Source: a virus
Reading direction: 5' to 3' (one strand)
Length of the DNA: 25,720 nt
Virus record (IMG/VR): IMGVR_UViG_3300008952_000271
Location: 1 to 25,720 of that record
The notes under the pieces are model-generated. The model was not told where the DNA came from. It was given only the letters and a program-made list of their open reading frames with translations, and did no database searches. Both the position numbers and the translations under genes were made by a program. Of the stretch, positions 8,158-13,590 are shown piece after piece. Each line of letters opens with the position of its first letter. The stretch's first letter is position 1.

Positions 8158-8475
8158 ATGACAAAAAAAGAAACAGAAAAAAGAGAAGCAATAGAGTATC
8201 TAAAAAAGTCAATCAACAAAGGGGATACTCTTTACACAATAGTTACTCACGTTTCAAAAAGTGGAATGAGTAGAAATATCAAAGTATTAGATATTAAAAA
8301 TGAAAGTCCATCATATTGGAATTATAACATATCTAAAATTTTAGGTTATACTCTGAAAGATGATGGAACGTTAAAAGTTCAAGGTTGTGGAATGGATATG
8401 GGATTCCACGTTGTTTATCAATTATCAAAAGTTTTATTTGATGATGGTTATGCAATTAAACAAAGATGGATTTAA
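8158..8475 (+). CDS. Conserved phage protein with HVSKSGMSR and GCGMDMGF motifs
   Basis: This 105-residue protein is the first gene of the plus-strand array. Two motifs stand out: VTHVSKSGMSRNIKVLDI (about 39-56) and GCGMDMGFHVVYQLSKVLF (about 79-97). I recognise this motif pair as a conserved hypothetical protein seen in very diverse phages, with no assigned function that I know. The Ser/Gly/Met/Arg and Gly/Cys/Gly/Met-Asp/Met clusters look like an active or binding site. The start has a slightly degenerate form of the array start sequence (AAAAGGAGAAAAGATG). A 43-nt conserved hairpin follows its stop by one base. Confidence 0.8.
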   Translation: MTKKETEKREAIEYLKKSINKGDTLYTIVTHVSKSGMSRNIKVLDIKNESPSYWNYNISKILGYTLKDDGTLKVQGCGMDMGFHVVYQLSKVLFDDGYAIKQRWI

Positions 8476-8476
8476 A

Positions 8477-8519
8477 GACCGAAACACCCTCAATAGAGGG
8501 TGATGAGGTCAGAAACAAT
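8477..8519 (+). repeat. 43-nt intergenic hairpin repeat, copy 1
   Basis: The outer stem GACC (8477-8480) pairs with GGTC (8507-8510), and the inner stem CACCCTC (8485-8491) pairs with GAGGGTG (8496-8502) around loop AATA. The internal loop is GAAA opposite ATGA, which can form tandem sheared G-A pairs. A single-stranded tail AGAAACAAT runs to 8519, directly before the next start sequence. It lies one base after the stop of the preceding gene. Copy 2 at 8741-8783 differs only in one loop base. Confidence 0.8.
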
Positions 8520-8534
8520 GAAAGGAGAAAAAAG

Positions 8535-8741
8535 ATGGCAAAAGAAAAGTTTATTAAAACTGATATACAAGGTGGCAAATATCATTTACTAGATTTAAAA
8601 GAAAGTATTGATAATGCAGTAGATGAATTTCATAGATTAATTCCTATAGATAATGATTCAGATTTACAAGATCTATGGAATACTGTGAGTCGTTGTTGCC
8701 AAAAGTTTATTGAGGATAACAAAGAAAAAGAAGATGAATAG
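8535..8741 (+). CDS. Small acidic array protein, unknown
   Basis: This 68-residue protein begins MAKEKFIKTDIQGGKYHLLD and ends in an acidic tail (EDNKEKEDE). I took the ATG at 8535 because it follows the perfect start sequence GAAAGGAGAAAAAAG. An upstream in-frame ATG at 8466 would read through the intergenic hairpin and lacks a ribosome site. The Trp/Cys segment LWNTVSRCCQKF is the only distinctive part. Its TAG stop shares its last base with hairpin copy 2. Function unknown. Confidence 0.7.
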   Translation: MAKEKFIKTDIQGGKYHLLDLKESIDNAVDEFHRLIPIDNDSDLQDLWNTVSRCCQKFIEDNKEKEDE

Positions 8742-8783
8742 ACCGAAACACCCTCAACAGAGGGTGATGAGGTCAGAAACAAT
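8741..8783 (+). repeat. 43-nt intergenic hairpin repeat, copy 2
   Basis: This is the same structure as copy 1: GACC (8741-8744)/GGTC (8771-8774), internal loop GAAA/ATGA, CACCCTC (8749-8755)/GAGGGTG (8760-8766), tail AGAAACAAT. The only difference is the loop, AACA instead of AATA, which leaves every pair intact. It starts within the stop codon of the preceding gene. Unlike copy 1 it is followed by a candidate promoter, so it may separate transcription units. Confidence 0.8.
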
Positions 8784-8806
8784 ACAATTCCAGGTAGAAT
8801 TAAAAT

Positions 8807-8834
8807 TTGACTTCTATGTGGGATAATATAAGAT
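8807..8834 (+). promoter_or_regulatory. Candidate internal promoter of the array
   Basis: TTGACT (8807-8812), 16 nt, TAAGAT (8829-8834), then AACAAA and the start sequence of the next gene. This is the only roomy intergenic gap inside the array, and it follows hairpin copy 2. Confidence 0.45.
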
Positions 8835-8855
8835 AACAAAGAAAGGAGAAAAAAG

Positions 8856-9008
8856 ATGGAAGCAAAAATGTTAAACCAAATAGGTAAACACATTGAAAAT
8901 CTTCAATGGGATCTTGACAGAATGAGTCAAGGTGGAAGAGATGAATATTCTAAATTGGTTAAAATTTGGAATAAGTTAATAAATAAAAAGAAAGGAGAAA
9001 AAAGATGA
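8856..9008 (+). CDS. Small array protein with KGEKR tail
   Basis: This 50-residue frame begins MEAKMLNQIGKHIENLQWDL and ends in KKKGEKR. It is probably a single helical hairpin (helices around IENLQWDLDRM and SKLVKIWNKLI). It starts at a perfect array start sequence, and its own last codons are the start sequence of the next gene: the stop TGA overlaps the next ATG. No domain was recognised. Confidence 0.65.
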   Translation: MEAKMLNQIGKHIENLQWDLDRMSQGGRDEYSKLVKIWNKLINKKKGEKR

Positions 9009-9178
9009 AAATAAATAATATAAAACTAACTAAAAAAGAGTTTGATTTCTTGTGGGCTTGGTTAGAAGATGATTTAGATTGCCAAAGAAAAAACGGCTTT
9101 CATCCTAACTCAACACTTATGAGAAATTTAAAATCAATTGTTAAAAAATTAAGAAAGGAGAAAAAAGATGTACAATAG
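9005..9178 (+). CDS. Small array protein, unknown
   Basis: This 57-residue frame begins MKINNIKLTKKEFDFLWAWL and ends KKLRKEKKDVQ. Its Leu/Trp/Asp-rich centre (FLWAWLEDDLDCQR) suggests an amphipathic helix. It is coupled by ATGA overlap to the gene before it. It reads the next start sequence in a different frame, so its tail is RKEKKDVQ rather than KGEKR. Function unknown. Confidence 0.65.
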   Translation: MKINNIKLTKKEFDFLWAWLEDDLDCQRKNGFHPNSTLMRNLKSIVKKLRKEKKDVQ

Positions 9179-9374
9179 AGAAAGAATAAAAGAAGTAATA
9201 GAAGAATGTTTAAAACATTACACTATGGGAGATTGCACAACTGACAAGGAAGAAAAAGAAAACTTTGTTGAAAGTGTAATGATGGAGTTGGATAATTCTA
9301 ATACAATCTTAATAGGAAAGGATGATGTTTTAGTATTAAAGGATAAAAAAAATAGGAAAGGAGAAAAAAGATGA
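9168..9374 (+). CDS. Small acidic array protein with KGEKR tail
   Basis: This 68-residue protein begins MYNRERIKEVIEECLKHYTM and has a DCTTDKEEKENFVES segment, and a short beta-like ILIGKDDVLVLKD stretch before the tail NRKGEKR. It starts at a perfect array start sequence and overlaps the previous gene by 11 nt and the next by 4 nt. No domain was recognised. The helical opening followed by acidic turns is typical of small phage early proteins. Confidence 0.7.
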   Translation: MYNRERIKEVIEECLKHYTMGDCTTDKEEKENFVESVMMELDNSNTILIGKDDVLVLKDKKNRKGEKR

Positions 9375-9592
9375 GTTATACTTTTAATAAGGAAGAACTA
9401 GCCATTATCATTGATATGATGGAAAAGTTATCTACTAAATGTGAGCCAAAATCTTGTGCTGATTTAGTTATGGATTCAATTAATGACAATCCAAAAAATT
9501 ACGGCAATGTACAAGTTTCTTGGGAAGTAATGAATAAATTTACAGATAAAATAAACAAATATGAAAAAATACTGAAAGGAGAAAAAAGATGA
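9371..9592 (+). CDS. Small array protein with KGEKR tail
   Basis: This 73-residue protein opens MSYTFNKEELAIIIDMMEKL, then has TKCEPKSCADLVMD with two Cys, and ends YEKILKGEKR. It is likely all-helical. It is coupled by ATGA to both neighbours. Its last five residues are encoded by the next gene's ribosome-binding start sequence, as in three other genes of the array. Function unknown. Confidence 0.7.
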   Translation: MSYTFNKEELAIIIDMMEKLSTKCEPKSCADLVMDSINDNPKNYGNVQVSWEVMNKFTDKINKYEKILKGEKR

Positions 9593-9798
9593 GTAATAAA
9601 CCAATAGGTGTAAATGTTTTAGATATTAAGTTCTATCAGTATGATGAAGATGGAAATGATATTTTAAATAAAGATGGAACGACAAAAGAGTTTAGATTAA
9701 AAGCTATAAGATTTAAACCTCTTGAATATCTTTGTGAAGATTTAAAGGTTGATGATGTTGAGGAAATAAAGAAAGGAGAAAAAAGATGGAAAAGTTAA
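9589..9798 (+). CDS. Small array protein, unknown
   Basis: This 69-residue protein begins MSNKPIGVNVLDIKFYQYDE. A turn-rich EDGNDILNKDGTTKEF stretch leads to FRLKAIRFKPLEYLCEDLKV, suggesting a small mixed alpha/beta fold. The tail is KKGEKRWKS: the KGEKR is read from the next start sequence, but the frame continues three codons further and overlaps the next gene by 13 nt. No domain was recognised. Confidence 0.7.
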   Translation: MSNKPIGVNVLDIKFYQYDEDGNDILNKDGTTKEFRLKAIRFKPLEYLCEDLKVDDVEEIKKGEKRWKS

Positions 9799-9953
9799 AA
9801 GTAAAAATAGAATTTAATTGTTTAGCAAGTGAAGAAGAAACAAAGGAACAATTAAATAAAATAATTCTCTACCAAATTTATGAGAGAATTAGAAATGTTG
9901 AACATAATAAAGGTGTTAAACTAACAATAACAAAGAAAGGAGAAAAAAGATGA
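9786..9953 (+). CDS. Small array protein with KGEKR tail
   Basis: This 55-residue frame begins MEKLKVKIEFNCLASEEETK and contains LNKIILYQIYERIRN and then LTITKKGEKR. The pattern strand-helix-strand suggests a tiny alpha/beta fold. It starts at a perfect array start sequence, and its stop overlaps the next start (ATGA at 9950). Function unknown. Confidence 0.65.
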   Translation: MEKLKVKIEFNCLASEEETKEQLNKIILYQIYERIRNVEHNKGVKLTITKKGEKR

Positions 9954-10453
9954 AACTAGAACTAAAAAAAATAAAATATTGCAAGTGGATGAGTGAAGAA
10001 ACTCATTGTTATGATGCAGTAGTTTATGTTGATGGTAAAGCCACGATTGAAGTTAGTAATGATGGTCACGGTGGTGCAGATACTCAATGGGCAATTAAAC
10101 CATTTACAGACCAAGATATTGAAAAGGTTGAAACTTGGTGTAAGAAAAATCTTCCTAAATGGTATTCTTCTTTTGACAAAAGTCAAAATGATAAGGATTT
10201 AGAATATTGGTGTTGGGAAGAAGTTAATAAATATCTTGACGACAAGTATTTAAAAAAAGGTTTCAAAAGAGATTTGAAGTCAAAAATACTTTTTGTTGAG
10301 AATAAAGGGTTAAGACAAACTACTTTTAAAAAGTGTAAGGCATTAACTAATGCACATTTAGAATGGTTTAAGTCTAAATATCCTAATAGAGATGCTTTAA
10401 ACTTTATGCCACAAGACAAGGCATTTAAGATTTATGCACAATATATGAAATAG
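9950..10453 (+). CDS. Conserved phage protein, largest gene of the array
   Basis: This 167-residue protein has a conserved-looking N-terminal part: CKWMSEETHCYDAVVYVDGK (about 11-30), then ATIEVSNDGHGGADTQW (about 31-47). The His/Cys and Asp-Gly-His-Gly-Gly clusters resemble a family of phage hypothetical proteins I have seen, without assigned function. The rest is rich in Lys and aromatic residues, including WCWEEVNKYLDD. Being three times longer than its neighbours, it may be the only one with a globular multi-element fold. It starts at a perfect array start sequence. Confidence 0.75.
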   Translation: MKLELKKIKYCKWMSEETHCYDAVVYVDGKATIEVSNDGHGGADTQWAIKPFTDQDIEKVETWCKKNLPKWYSSFDKSQNDKDLEYWCWEEVNKYLDDKYLKKGFKRDLKSKILFVENKGLRQTTFKKCKALTNAHLEWFKSKYPNRDALNFMPQDKAFKIYAQYMK

Positions 10454-10467
10454 AAAGGAGAAAAAAG

Positions 10468-10635
10468 ATGAGTAAAAAAATAAGAGAACATACATTGAAT
10501 AGATTTAATGTATTAGAAAAATCCTATTTGGAGAAAGCATATAATGAAGCAAAACAAAAAGGATTAAAAGGGGATGAACTTTTTAACTATGTTGAAAAGG
10601 AATCTTTGAAAAGATGGGAAAATAGAGCAGTTTAA
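10468..10635 (+). CDS. Small basic array protein, unknown
   Basis: This 55-residue frame begins MSKKIREHTLNRFNVLEKSY and ends KRWENRAV. It is probably two helices around a KGLKGDELFNY turn. It has a perfect array start sequence and, unlike most neighbours, a few spare bases on each side. Function unknown. Confidence 0.65.
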   Translation: MSKKIREHTLNRFNVLEKSYLEKAYNEAKQKGLKGDELFNYVEKESLKRWENRAV

Positions 10636-10653
10636 ATAGAAAGGAGAAAAAAG

Positions 10654-10860
10654 ATGATAGACTTTAAATATAAAGGTTACGAAGTCAAAGTGGGTGGAAT
10701 AGCCAACACGACTAGAGTTGAAGCAGATAATGGAATGGACAGTTGTGTGTGGTTATTTAGTATTAATAGTCCTAAAGAAGCCAAATGGCATAGGTTTATT
10801 AAAAGAATACAACAAGCAATAACAGAACGAATAAATTATTTGAGAAAGGAGGAAATATGA
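10654..10860 (+). CDS. Small array protein, unknown
   Basis: This 68-residue protein begins MIDFKYKGYEVKVGGIANTT, a likely beta hairpin, followed by VEADNGMDSCVWLFSI and a C-terminal helix (WHRFIKRIQQAITERINYL) ending RKEEI. It is the last gene with the perfect 18-mer start. The DNA encoding its last 13 residues (10819-10860) is duplicated after the next gene, marking a cassette boundary. Function unknown. Confidence 0.7.
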   Translation: MIDFKYKGYEVKVGGIANTTRVEADNGMDSCVWLFSINSPKEAKWHRFIKRIQQAITERINYLRKEEI

Positions 10861-11033
10861 AAAATAAAATAGATAGAATAAAAGAAGAAGTAAAGGAATT
10901 AGAGCCGTTTATAAATGAACAATTATTTCAATTACTTGCTAATGGACACACTAAAGAACAAGCGAAAAAATTAGTATTAAATGAAATAAAACAAAATGTT
11001 TCAATTGTGGAACAAGAAAAAAAGAATAACTGA
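10857..11033 (+). CDS. Small helical array protein, unknown
   Basis: This 58-residue frame begins MKNKIDRIKEEVKELEPFIN and continues EQLFQLLANGHTKEQAKKLV to a Lys/Gln/Asn-rich end. It is all-helical with a plausible helix-turn-helix-like middle (LLANGHTKEQAKKLV), though too short to claim DNA binding. The start uses GAAAGGAGGAAAT, a different ribosome site from the earlier genes, and overlaps the previous stop (ATGA). It is the unit bounded by the 42-nt repeats. Confidence 0.65.
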   Translation: MKNKIDRIKEEVKELEPFINEQLFQLLANGHTKEQAKKLVLNEIKQNVSIVEQEKKNN

Positions 11034-11063
11034 ACGAATAAATTATATGAGAAAGGAGGAAGT

Positions 11064-11252
11064 ATGAAGAAATATGAAATAAAAGATTTTCTATCTTTTG
11101 CAAGTGCATTTGATTATTCTGACGACTTAGGAATAGTTGAAAATGAAAAACTGCATAAAGAAATGAAAAATTGGAATTTAAAAAAGTTTCAAGAATTTTA
11201 TGGTTTCACACATAGAGATGATAAAACAGGGCAAGATATAACAAAAAAATAA
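11064..11252 (+). CDS. Last gene of the small-gene array, unknown
   Basis: This 62-residue protein begins MKKYEIKDFLSFASAFDYSD, then DLGIVENEKLHKEMKNWNLK and KKFQEFYGFTHRDDKTGQDI. It is helical, with aromatic residues spaced as in a small bundle. GAAAGGAGGAAGT precedes the ATG, identical in type to the previous gene. It is followed by the partial third copy of the junction repeat and the end of a convergent gene. Function unknown. Confidence 0.65.
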   Translation: MKKYEIKDFLSFASAFDYSDDLGIVENEKLHKEMKNWNLKKFQEFYGFTHRDDKTGQDITKK

Positions 11253-11268
11253 CAGAACGAATAAACAT

Positions 11269-11634
11269 CTACTTGCCTATATTCTCAAAGTATAGGCAAG
11301 TCTCCTTCAGACCATAAACAATAGGTTTAACTGATAAGCCATTTTCAAATAGATCTCTTACTTGATTTCCAGAATATAAATGACAATCAGCTTTGGTCTT
11401 TACTAGAATAAAAGTATTTTTAGGGTGACGAATGTGAAAAGAAATTTGGTGAGGAGATAAACGAACTCTATTGCCGTTAGCAACCTTTAGTTCAACAGTA
11501 AAAAAGTGTTGATGAGTATTATAGCCCAATAAATCAGGAGTACCGAATAAGCTGTTATTTTCCAGCCTTGTCCATTTAATTTGTGATGTAATTCTTTTAA
11601 GCTCATACCAAAATTTAGTTTCTGGTTTAGGCAT
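11269..11634 (-). CDS. PD-(D/E)XK nuclease, VRR-NUC or resolvase-like
   Basis: This 121-residue protein has the compact order of a PD-(D/E)XK nuclease: Glu 6, GTPDLLGYN (Asp 34), FFTVELKVANG (Glu 48 and Lys 50) and SPHQISFH (Gln 63). Such small phage nucleases of the VRR-NUC type act on branched or flapped DNA in recombination or repair. It is the last of three minus-strand genes and converges on the plus-strand array. Its final codons lie inside an 11-bp inverted repeat. Exact substrate cannot be read from the sequence. Confidence 0.75.
   Translation of the reverse strand: MPKPETKFWYELKRITSQIKWTRLENNSLFGTPDLLGYNTHQHFFTVELKVANGNRVRLSPHQISFHIRHPKNTFILVKTKADCHLYSGNQVRDLFENGLSVKPIVYGLKETCLYFENIGK
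11271..11301. terminator. Perfect 11-bp inverted repeat between convergent genes
   Basis: ACTTGCCTATA (11271-11281) pairs with TATAGGCAAGT (11291-11301) around a 9-nt loop. It overlaps the last codons of the minus-strand nuclease and lies 18 nt past the last plus-strand array gene. Neither strand has a good U-tract, so it may stall or stabilise transcript ends from both sides rather than be a classical intrinsic terminator. Confidence 0.45.
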
Positions 11635-11645
11635 TTTTAACGAAA

Positions 11646-12284
11646 CTATTTCGGTGTCGCTTTAATATTAAAATGGATAAATCGAAACGGATCTATTCCA
11701 TTATCAACTTTAAACTCATGAGGCAAGTAAGAATTGAACATTAATAGCGTTCCAGGAAAAATTTTAAAACTTTGTCTCTCCATTGCATAACATAACTTGC
11801 TAGTATCCTTGAGAGGTAGATTTAACATCATTCTTCCTGCTCTTGGATCATGAAAAACGGGAACAGATGTTCTATCGGAGCATTTTAAGAAATAAAAACC
11901 AGAAATATGATTATCCCAATGGATATGAGTATCGTGATGACCGCCCCCTTGATCTGCAAATTGCTGCACCCACATTTCCGTATAATCTAATTGATGACCA
12001 GACATATCAAAGCCCTGACTATCCAATATATTTCTAGCTGTGGATCTAATTAACATCTCAAAATCAGCTAATCTTTTATCTTGATAAAGTTTGCCGTGTG
12101 AATGGTAAGACATTCCGTGATCTCCTATTTTAACTTTATATTTCTTTTCTCTTTCATAAATACTTTCTTTAGCTTGTTTTCTAGCTTTATGTAGATAATC
12201 GTTGGTAATTTTATTTATATCCTCAACATATTGAGGCAATTCTTTGCGATAAATAACTGATTCAAATAGTGTGGTAGAATCCAT
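11646..12284 (-). CDS. 2OG-Fe(II) oxygenase (TIGR02466-like)
   Basis: This 212-residue protein is a predicted 2-oxoglutarate and iron dependent dioxygenase. Likely metal ligands are in HDTHIHWDNHISGFYFL (His 120, His 122, Asp 124) and SYLPHEF (His 189); Arg 201 in PFRFIHF would bind 2-oxoglutarate. VFHDPR (about 143-148) is also typical of this family, which is common in marine phages and of unknown substrate. The ATG directly follows the stop of the upstream gene. It is clearly more distant from the two other oxygenases in the window (21928 and 23669) than they are from each other. Confidence 0.8.
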   Translation of the reverse strand: MDSTTLFESVIYRKELPQYVEDINKITNDYLHKARKQAKESIYEREKKYKVKIGDHGMSYHSHGKLYQDKRLADFEMLIRSTARNILDSQGFDMSGHQLDYTEMWVQQFADQGGGHHDTHIHWDNHISGFYFLKCSDRTSVPVFHDPRAGRMMLNLPLKDTSKLCYAMERQSFKIFPGTLLMFNSYLPHEFKVDNGIDPFRFIHFNIKATPK

Positions 12285-12524
12285 TTATAAGATAATGCCC
12301 CCGTGATCTTTAATTACTCTACCCATTGGAGCTTTCTCTGGCACAACCTCAATGACAATTCTATGACTTTCTCTTGCACCAAATATTCTATTTTCTAATA
12401 GTTTCATATTTTTAATATCGTGGTAAACACCATCAGATGTTCTTACCTGTATTCTGGCACTCTTAACTGTCTCTGCTTTCAAAAACTTGTCTAATGCCTG
12501 TCTTATTAATTGAGCACTGATCAT
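12285..12524 (-). CDS. Hypothetical protein upstream of oxygenase
   Basis: This 79-residue protein begins MISAQLIRQALDKFLKAETV, followed by VRTSDGVYHDIKNMKLLENR and RESHRIVIEVVPEK. It looks like a small alpha/beta fold. I chose the ATG at 12524; a TTG at 12560 would add 12 residues but would leave almost no leader against the divergent terS gene at 12564. There is no clear Shine-Dalgarno for either. It is coupled to the downstream oxygenase gene. Function unknown. Confidence 0.6.
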   Translation of the reverse strand: MISAQLIRQALDKFLKAETVKSARIQVRTSDGVYHDIKNMKLLENRIFGARESHRIVIEVVPEKAPMGRVIKDHGGIIL

Positions 12525-12563
12525 ATCTTGACTTGTACCCAAGATTACTCTAAAAGTCAAATT

Positions 12564-13190
12564 ATGGGAGTTCCAAAGAGATTAACAGAAATGCAAATGA
12601 AATTTGCTCACGAAATTGTGACAAATGAGGGAAGAAAAAACGGCTTTGAATGTGCGGTATCAGCAGGATACGCAGAAGATTCAGCAAGAGTTAGAGCTTC
12701 AGAACTACAAAATCCAAAATTATATCCTCTTGTTGTTAAATACATAGGGGAACTCCGAGAAGAATATCAAAAGAAATATGCGGTGACGTTTGAACGTCAT
12801 ATATCAGAACTAGGAAAGATTAGACAAGATGCCCTCAAAAAAGGAGCCTGGTCAGCAGCCGTCAATGCTGAAGTGGCAAGGGGAAAAGCAGCAGGACTTT
12901 ACATAGAACAAAAAATAATAAGAACAGGTAAGCTAGATGATTTATCAGCAGACGAACTAGAAAAAAGAATGGCTGAAATCATAGACCAATACTCACCCAT
13001 ACTAGAGGGTAAGGTTGAAGTTGCAGATGTTAAGAAGCTACAAAAAGATATTAGGTTGAATGAAGCAAAATCGAAAAATAATAAGCCACAGCAAACAGAG
13101 CTAAAGCCATTACATAAATTAAAAACTTCTGATAAGGAGGCAGCATCTAATTCAACTTCTTCATCTTCTTCACACAAGACAAAGGAATAA
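12564..13190 (+). CDS. terS: Terminase small subunit (putative)
   Basis: This 208-residue protein recognises phage DNA for packaging. The N-terminal part (RLTEMQMKFAHEIVTNEGRK, then ECAVSAGYAEDSARVRASEL, then NPKLYPLVVKYIGELREEYQ) has the pattern of the Terminase_2 DNA-binding domain. A helical middle (FERHISELGKIRQDALKKGA) and ADELEKRMAEI follow, and the tail is Ser-rich. I chose the ATG at 12564 (MGVPKRLTEMQ); an upstream ATG at 12510 lies inside the divergent gene. It is on the opposite strand from terL and about 5.5 kb away, an unusual arrangement. The last 44 nt overlap a convergent gene. Confidence 0.8.
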   Translation: MGVPKRLTEMQMKFAHEIVTNEGRKNGFECAVSAGYAEDSARVRASELQNPKLYPLVVKYIGELREEYQKKYAVTFERHISELGKIRQDALKKGAWSAAVNAEVARGKAAGLYIEQKIIRTGKLDDLSADELEKRMAEIIDQYSPILEGKVEVADVKKLQKDIRLNEAKSKNNKPQQTELKPLHKLKTSDKEAASNSTSSSSSHKTKE

Positions 13191-13446
13191 CGGTTCTTTC
13201 TCCAAAGACATAACCATCCTCATCTCTGTCATAACTTGCAAAGATCTTAATCACACACTCATTTTTCTCGTACAACCAACCTTCACTTACAGGGGTGGCT
13301 AATTTCATCTTATCAAACTCATGCTCACTAGCCCAACCGGAATCAGAGGCAATATCAAACCATTCAATCCGATACTTTGAATACGGGATACGGTTTTCTT
13401 TTAAACTTGAAAACCTTCTTTTTCTTTTTGGTTTTTTTCTTTTCAT
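13147..13446 (-). CDS. Conserved phage protein with SDSGWAS and SEGWL motifs
   Basis: This 99-residue protein has a very basic start (MKRKKPKRKRRF) followed by a compact domain: RIEWFDIASDSGWASEHEFD, ATPVSEGWLYEK, IKIFASYDRDEDGY and ERTVIPLSCVKKM. I recognise the W-DI-SDSGW / SEGWL / FASYD pattern as a widespread phage hypothetical family with a likely all-beta fold and no assigned function. I chose the ATG at 13446 because GGGAGGAATAAGG precedes it. It overlaps terS antisense at its 3-prime end. Confidence 0.75.
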   Translation of the reverse strand: MKRKKPKRKRRFSSLKENRIPYSKYRIEWFDIASDSGWASEHEFDKMKLATPVSEGWLYEKNECVIKIFASYDRDEDGYVFGERTVIPLSCVKKMKKLN

Positions 13447-13519
13447 CCTTATTCCTCCCATAGTAATAGTCAGGGTTATGCACCCTATTAAACATATCAA
13501 TAAATCGTTCCTCCGTCAT
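13364..13519 (-). CDS. Small Lys-rich protein overlapping next gene
   Basis: This is a 51-residue frame opening MTEERFIDMFNRVHNPDYYY, then a long Lys run (KDEKKKTKKKKKVFKFKRK) and ending PVFKVSD. The first 22 residues look like genuine protein; the Lys run is read from the same DNA as the basic start of the overlapping gene at 13446 and may be a by-product. The ribosome site is weak. Plausible but unproven. Confidence 0.4.
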   Translation of the reverse strand: MTEERFIDMFNRVHNPDYYYGRNKDEKKKTKKKKKVFKFKRKPYPVFKVSD

Positions 13520-13541
13520 TCCTATAAGGGATATACAGGAT

Positions 13542-13582
13542 AAAAAAGAAAAAAAGAAACGCTTTTGCGCGCGCGCGAAGGC
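13542..13582 (-). terminator. Possible terminator with GC-alternating hairpin
   Basis: An 11-bp alternating GC tract (13567-13577) lies in a self-complementary segment, followed on the minus strand by T-rich sequence at 13558-13542. Minus-strand transcripts from the right could end here. Pairing outside the GC core is imperfect on this strand, so confidence is low. Confidence 0.3.
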
Positions 13583-13590
13583 ACTACTGA

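Larger units (their letters stand above)
8520..10656 (+). repeat. Ten perfect copies of the 18-nt start sequence GAAAGGAGAAAAAAGATG
   Basis: The identical 18-mer, ending in the ATG, lies at 8520-8537, 8841-8858, 8990-9007, 9153-9170, 9356-9373, 9574-9591, 9771-9788, 9935-9952, 10453-10470 and 10639-10656. A degenerate form precedes the gene at 8158. It includes a GGAG Shine-Dalgarno with an invariant A-rich spacer, far more conserved than translation needs. It resembles in concept the start-associated sequences described in cluster K mycobacteriophages. Confidence 0.9.
10819..11265 (+). repeat. 42-nt gene-junction repeat, three copies
   Basis: Copy A (10819-10860) and copy B (11026-11067) differ at 3 of 42 positions. 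Each contains ATAAC-GAACGAATAAATTAT, GAGAAAGGAGGAA and the next ATGA. Copy C (11249-11265) has the first 17 nt, ATAACAGAACGAATAAA. Copy A encodes the tail ITERINYLRKEEI; copy B would still read ITERINYMRKEEV in one frame although it is now non-coding. This is a duplicated gene end left by insertion or recombination. Confidence 0.8.

Noticed and set aside
8466-8534. Upstream start for the gene ending at 8741
   Set aside because: It would translate through the conserved hairpin and the start sequence; the ATG at 8535 has the perfect start sequence.
8477-8783. Hammerhead ribozyme or k-turn in the 43-nt hairpin repeat
   Set aside because: The GAAA/GTGATGA elements resemble a hammerhead core, but stem I and a cleavage site are missing. 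The internal loop is symmetric, so it lacks the three-base bulge of a k-turn.
8520-10656. CRISPR array
   Set aside because: The repeats are 18 nt, unevenly spaced, end in start codons and are separated by open reading frames.
12510-12563. Upstream start for the terminase small subunit
   Set aside because: The extra 18 residues would be read from within the divergent gene and do not resemble the family N-terminus.
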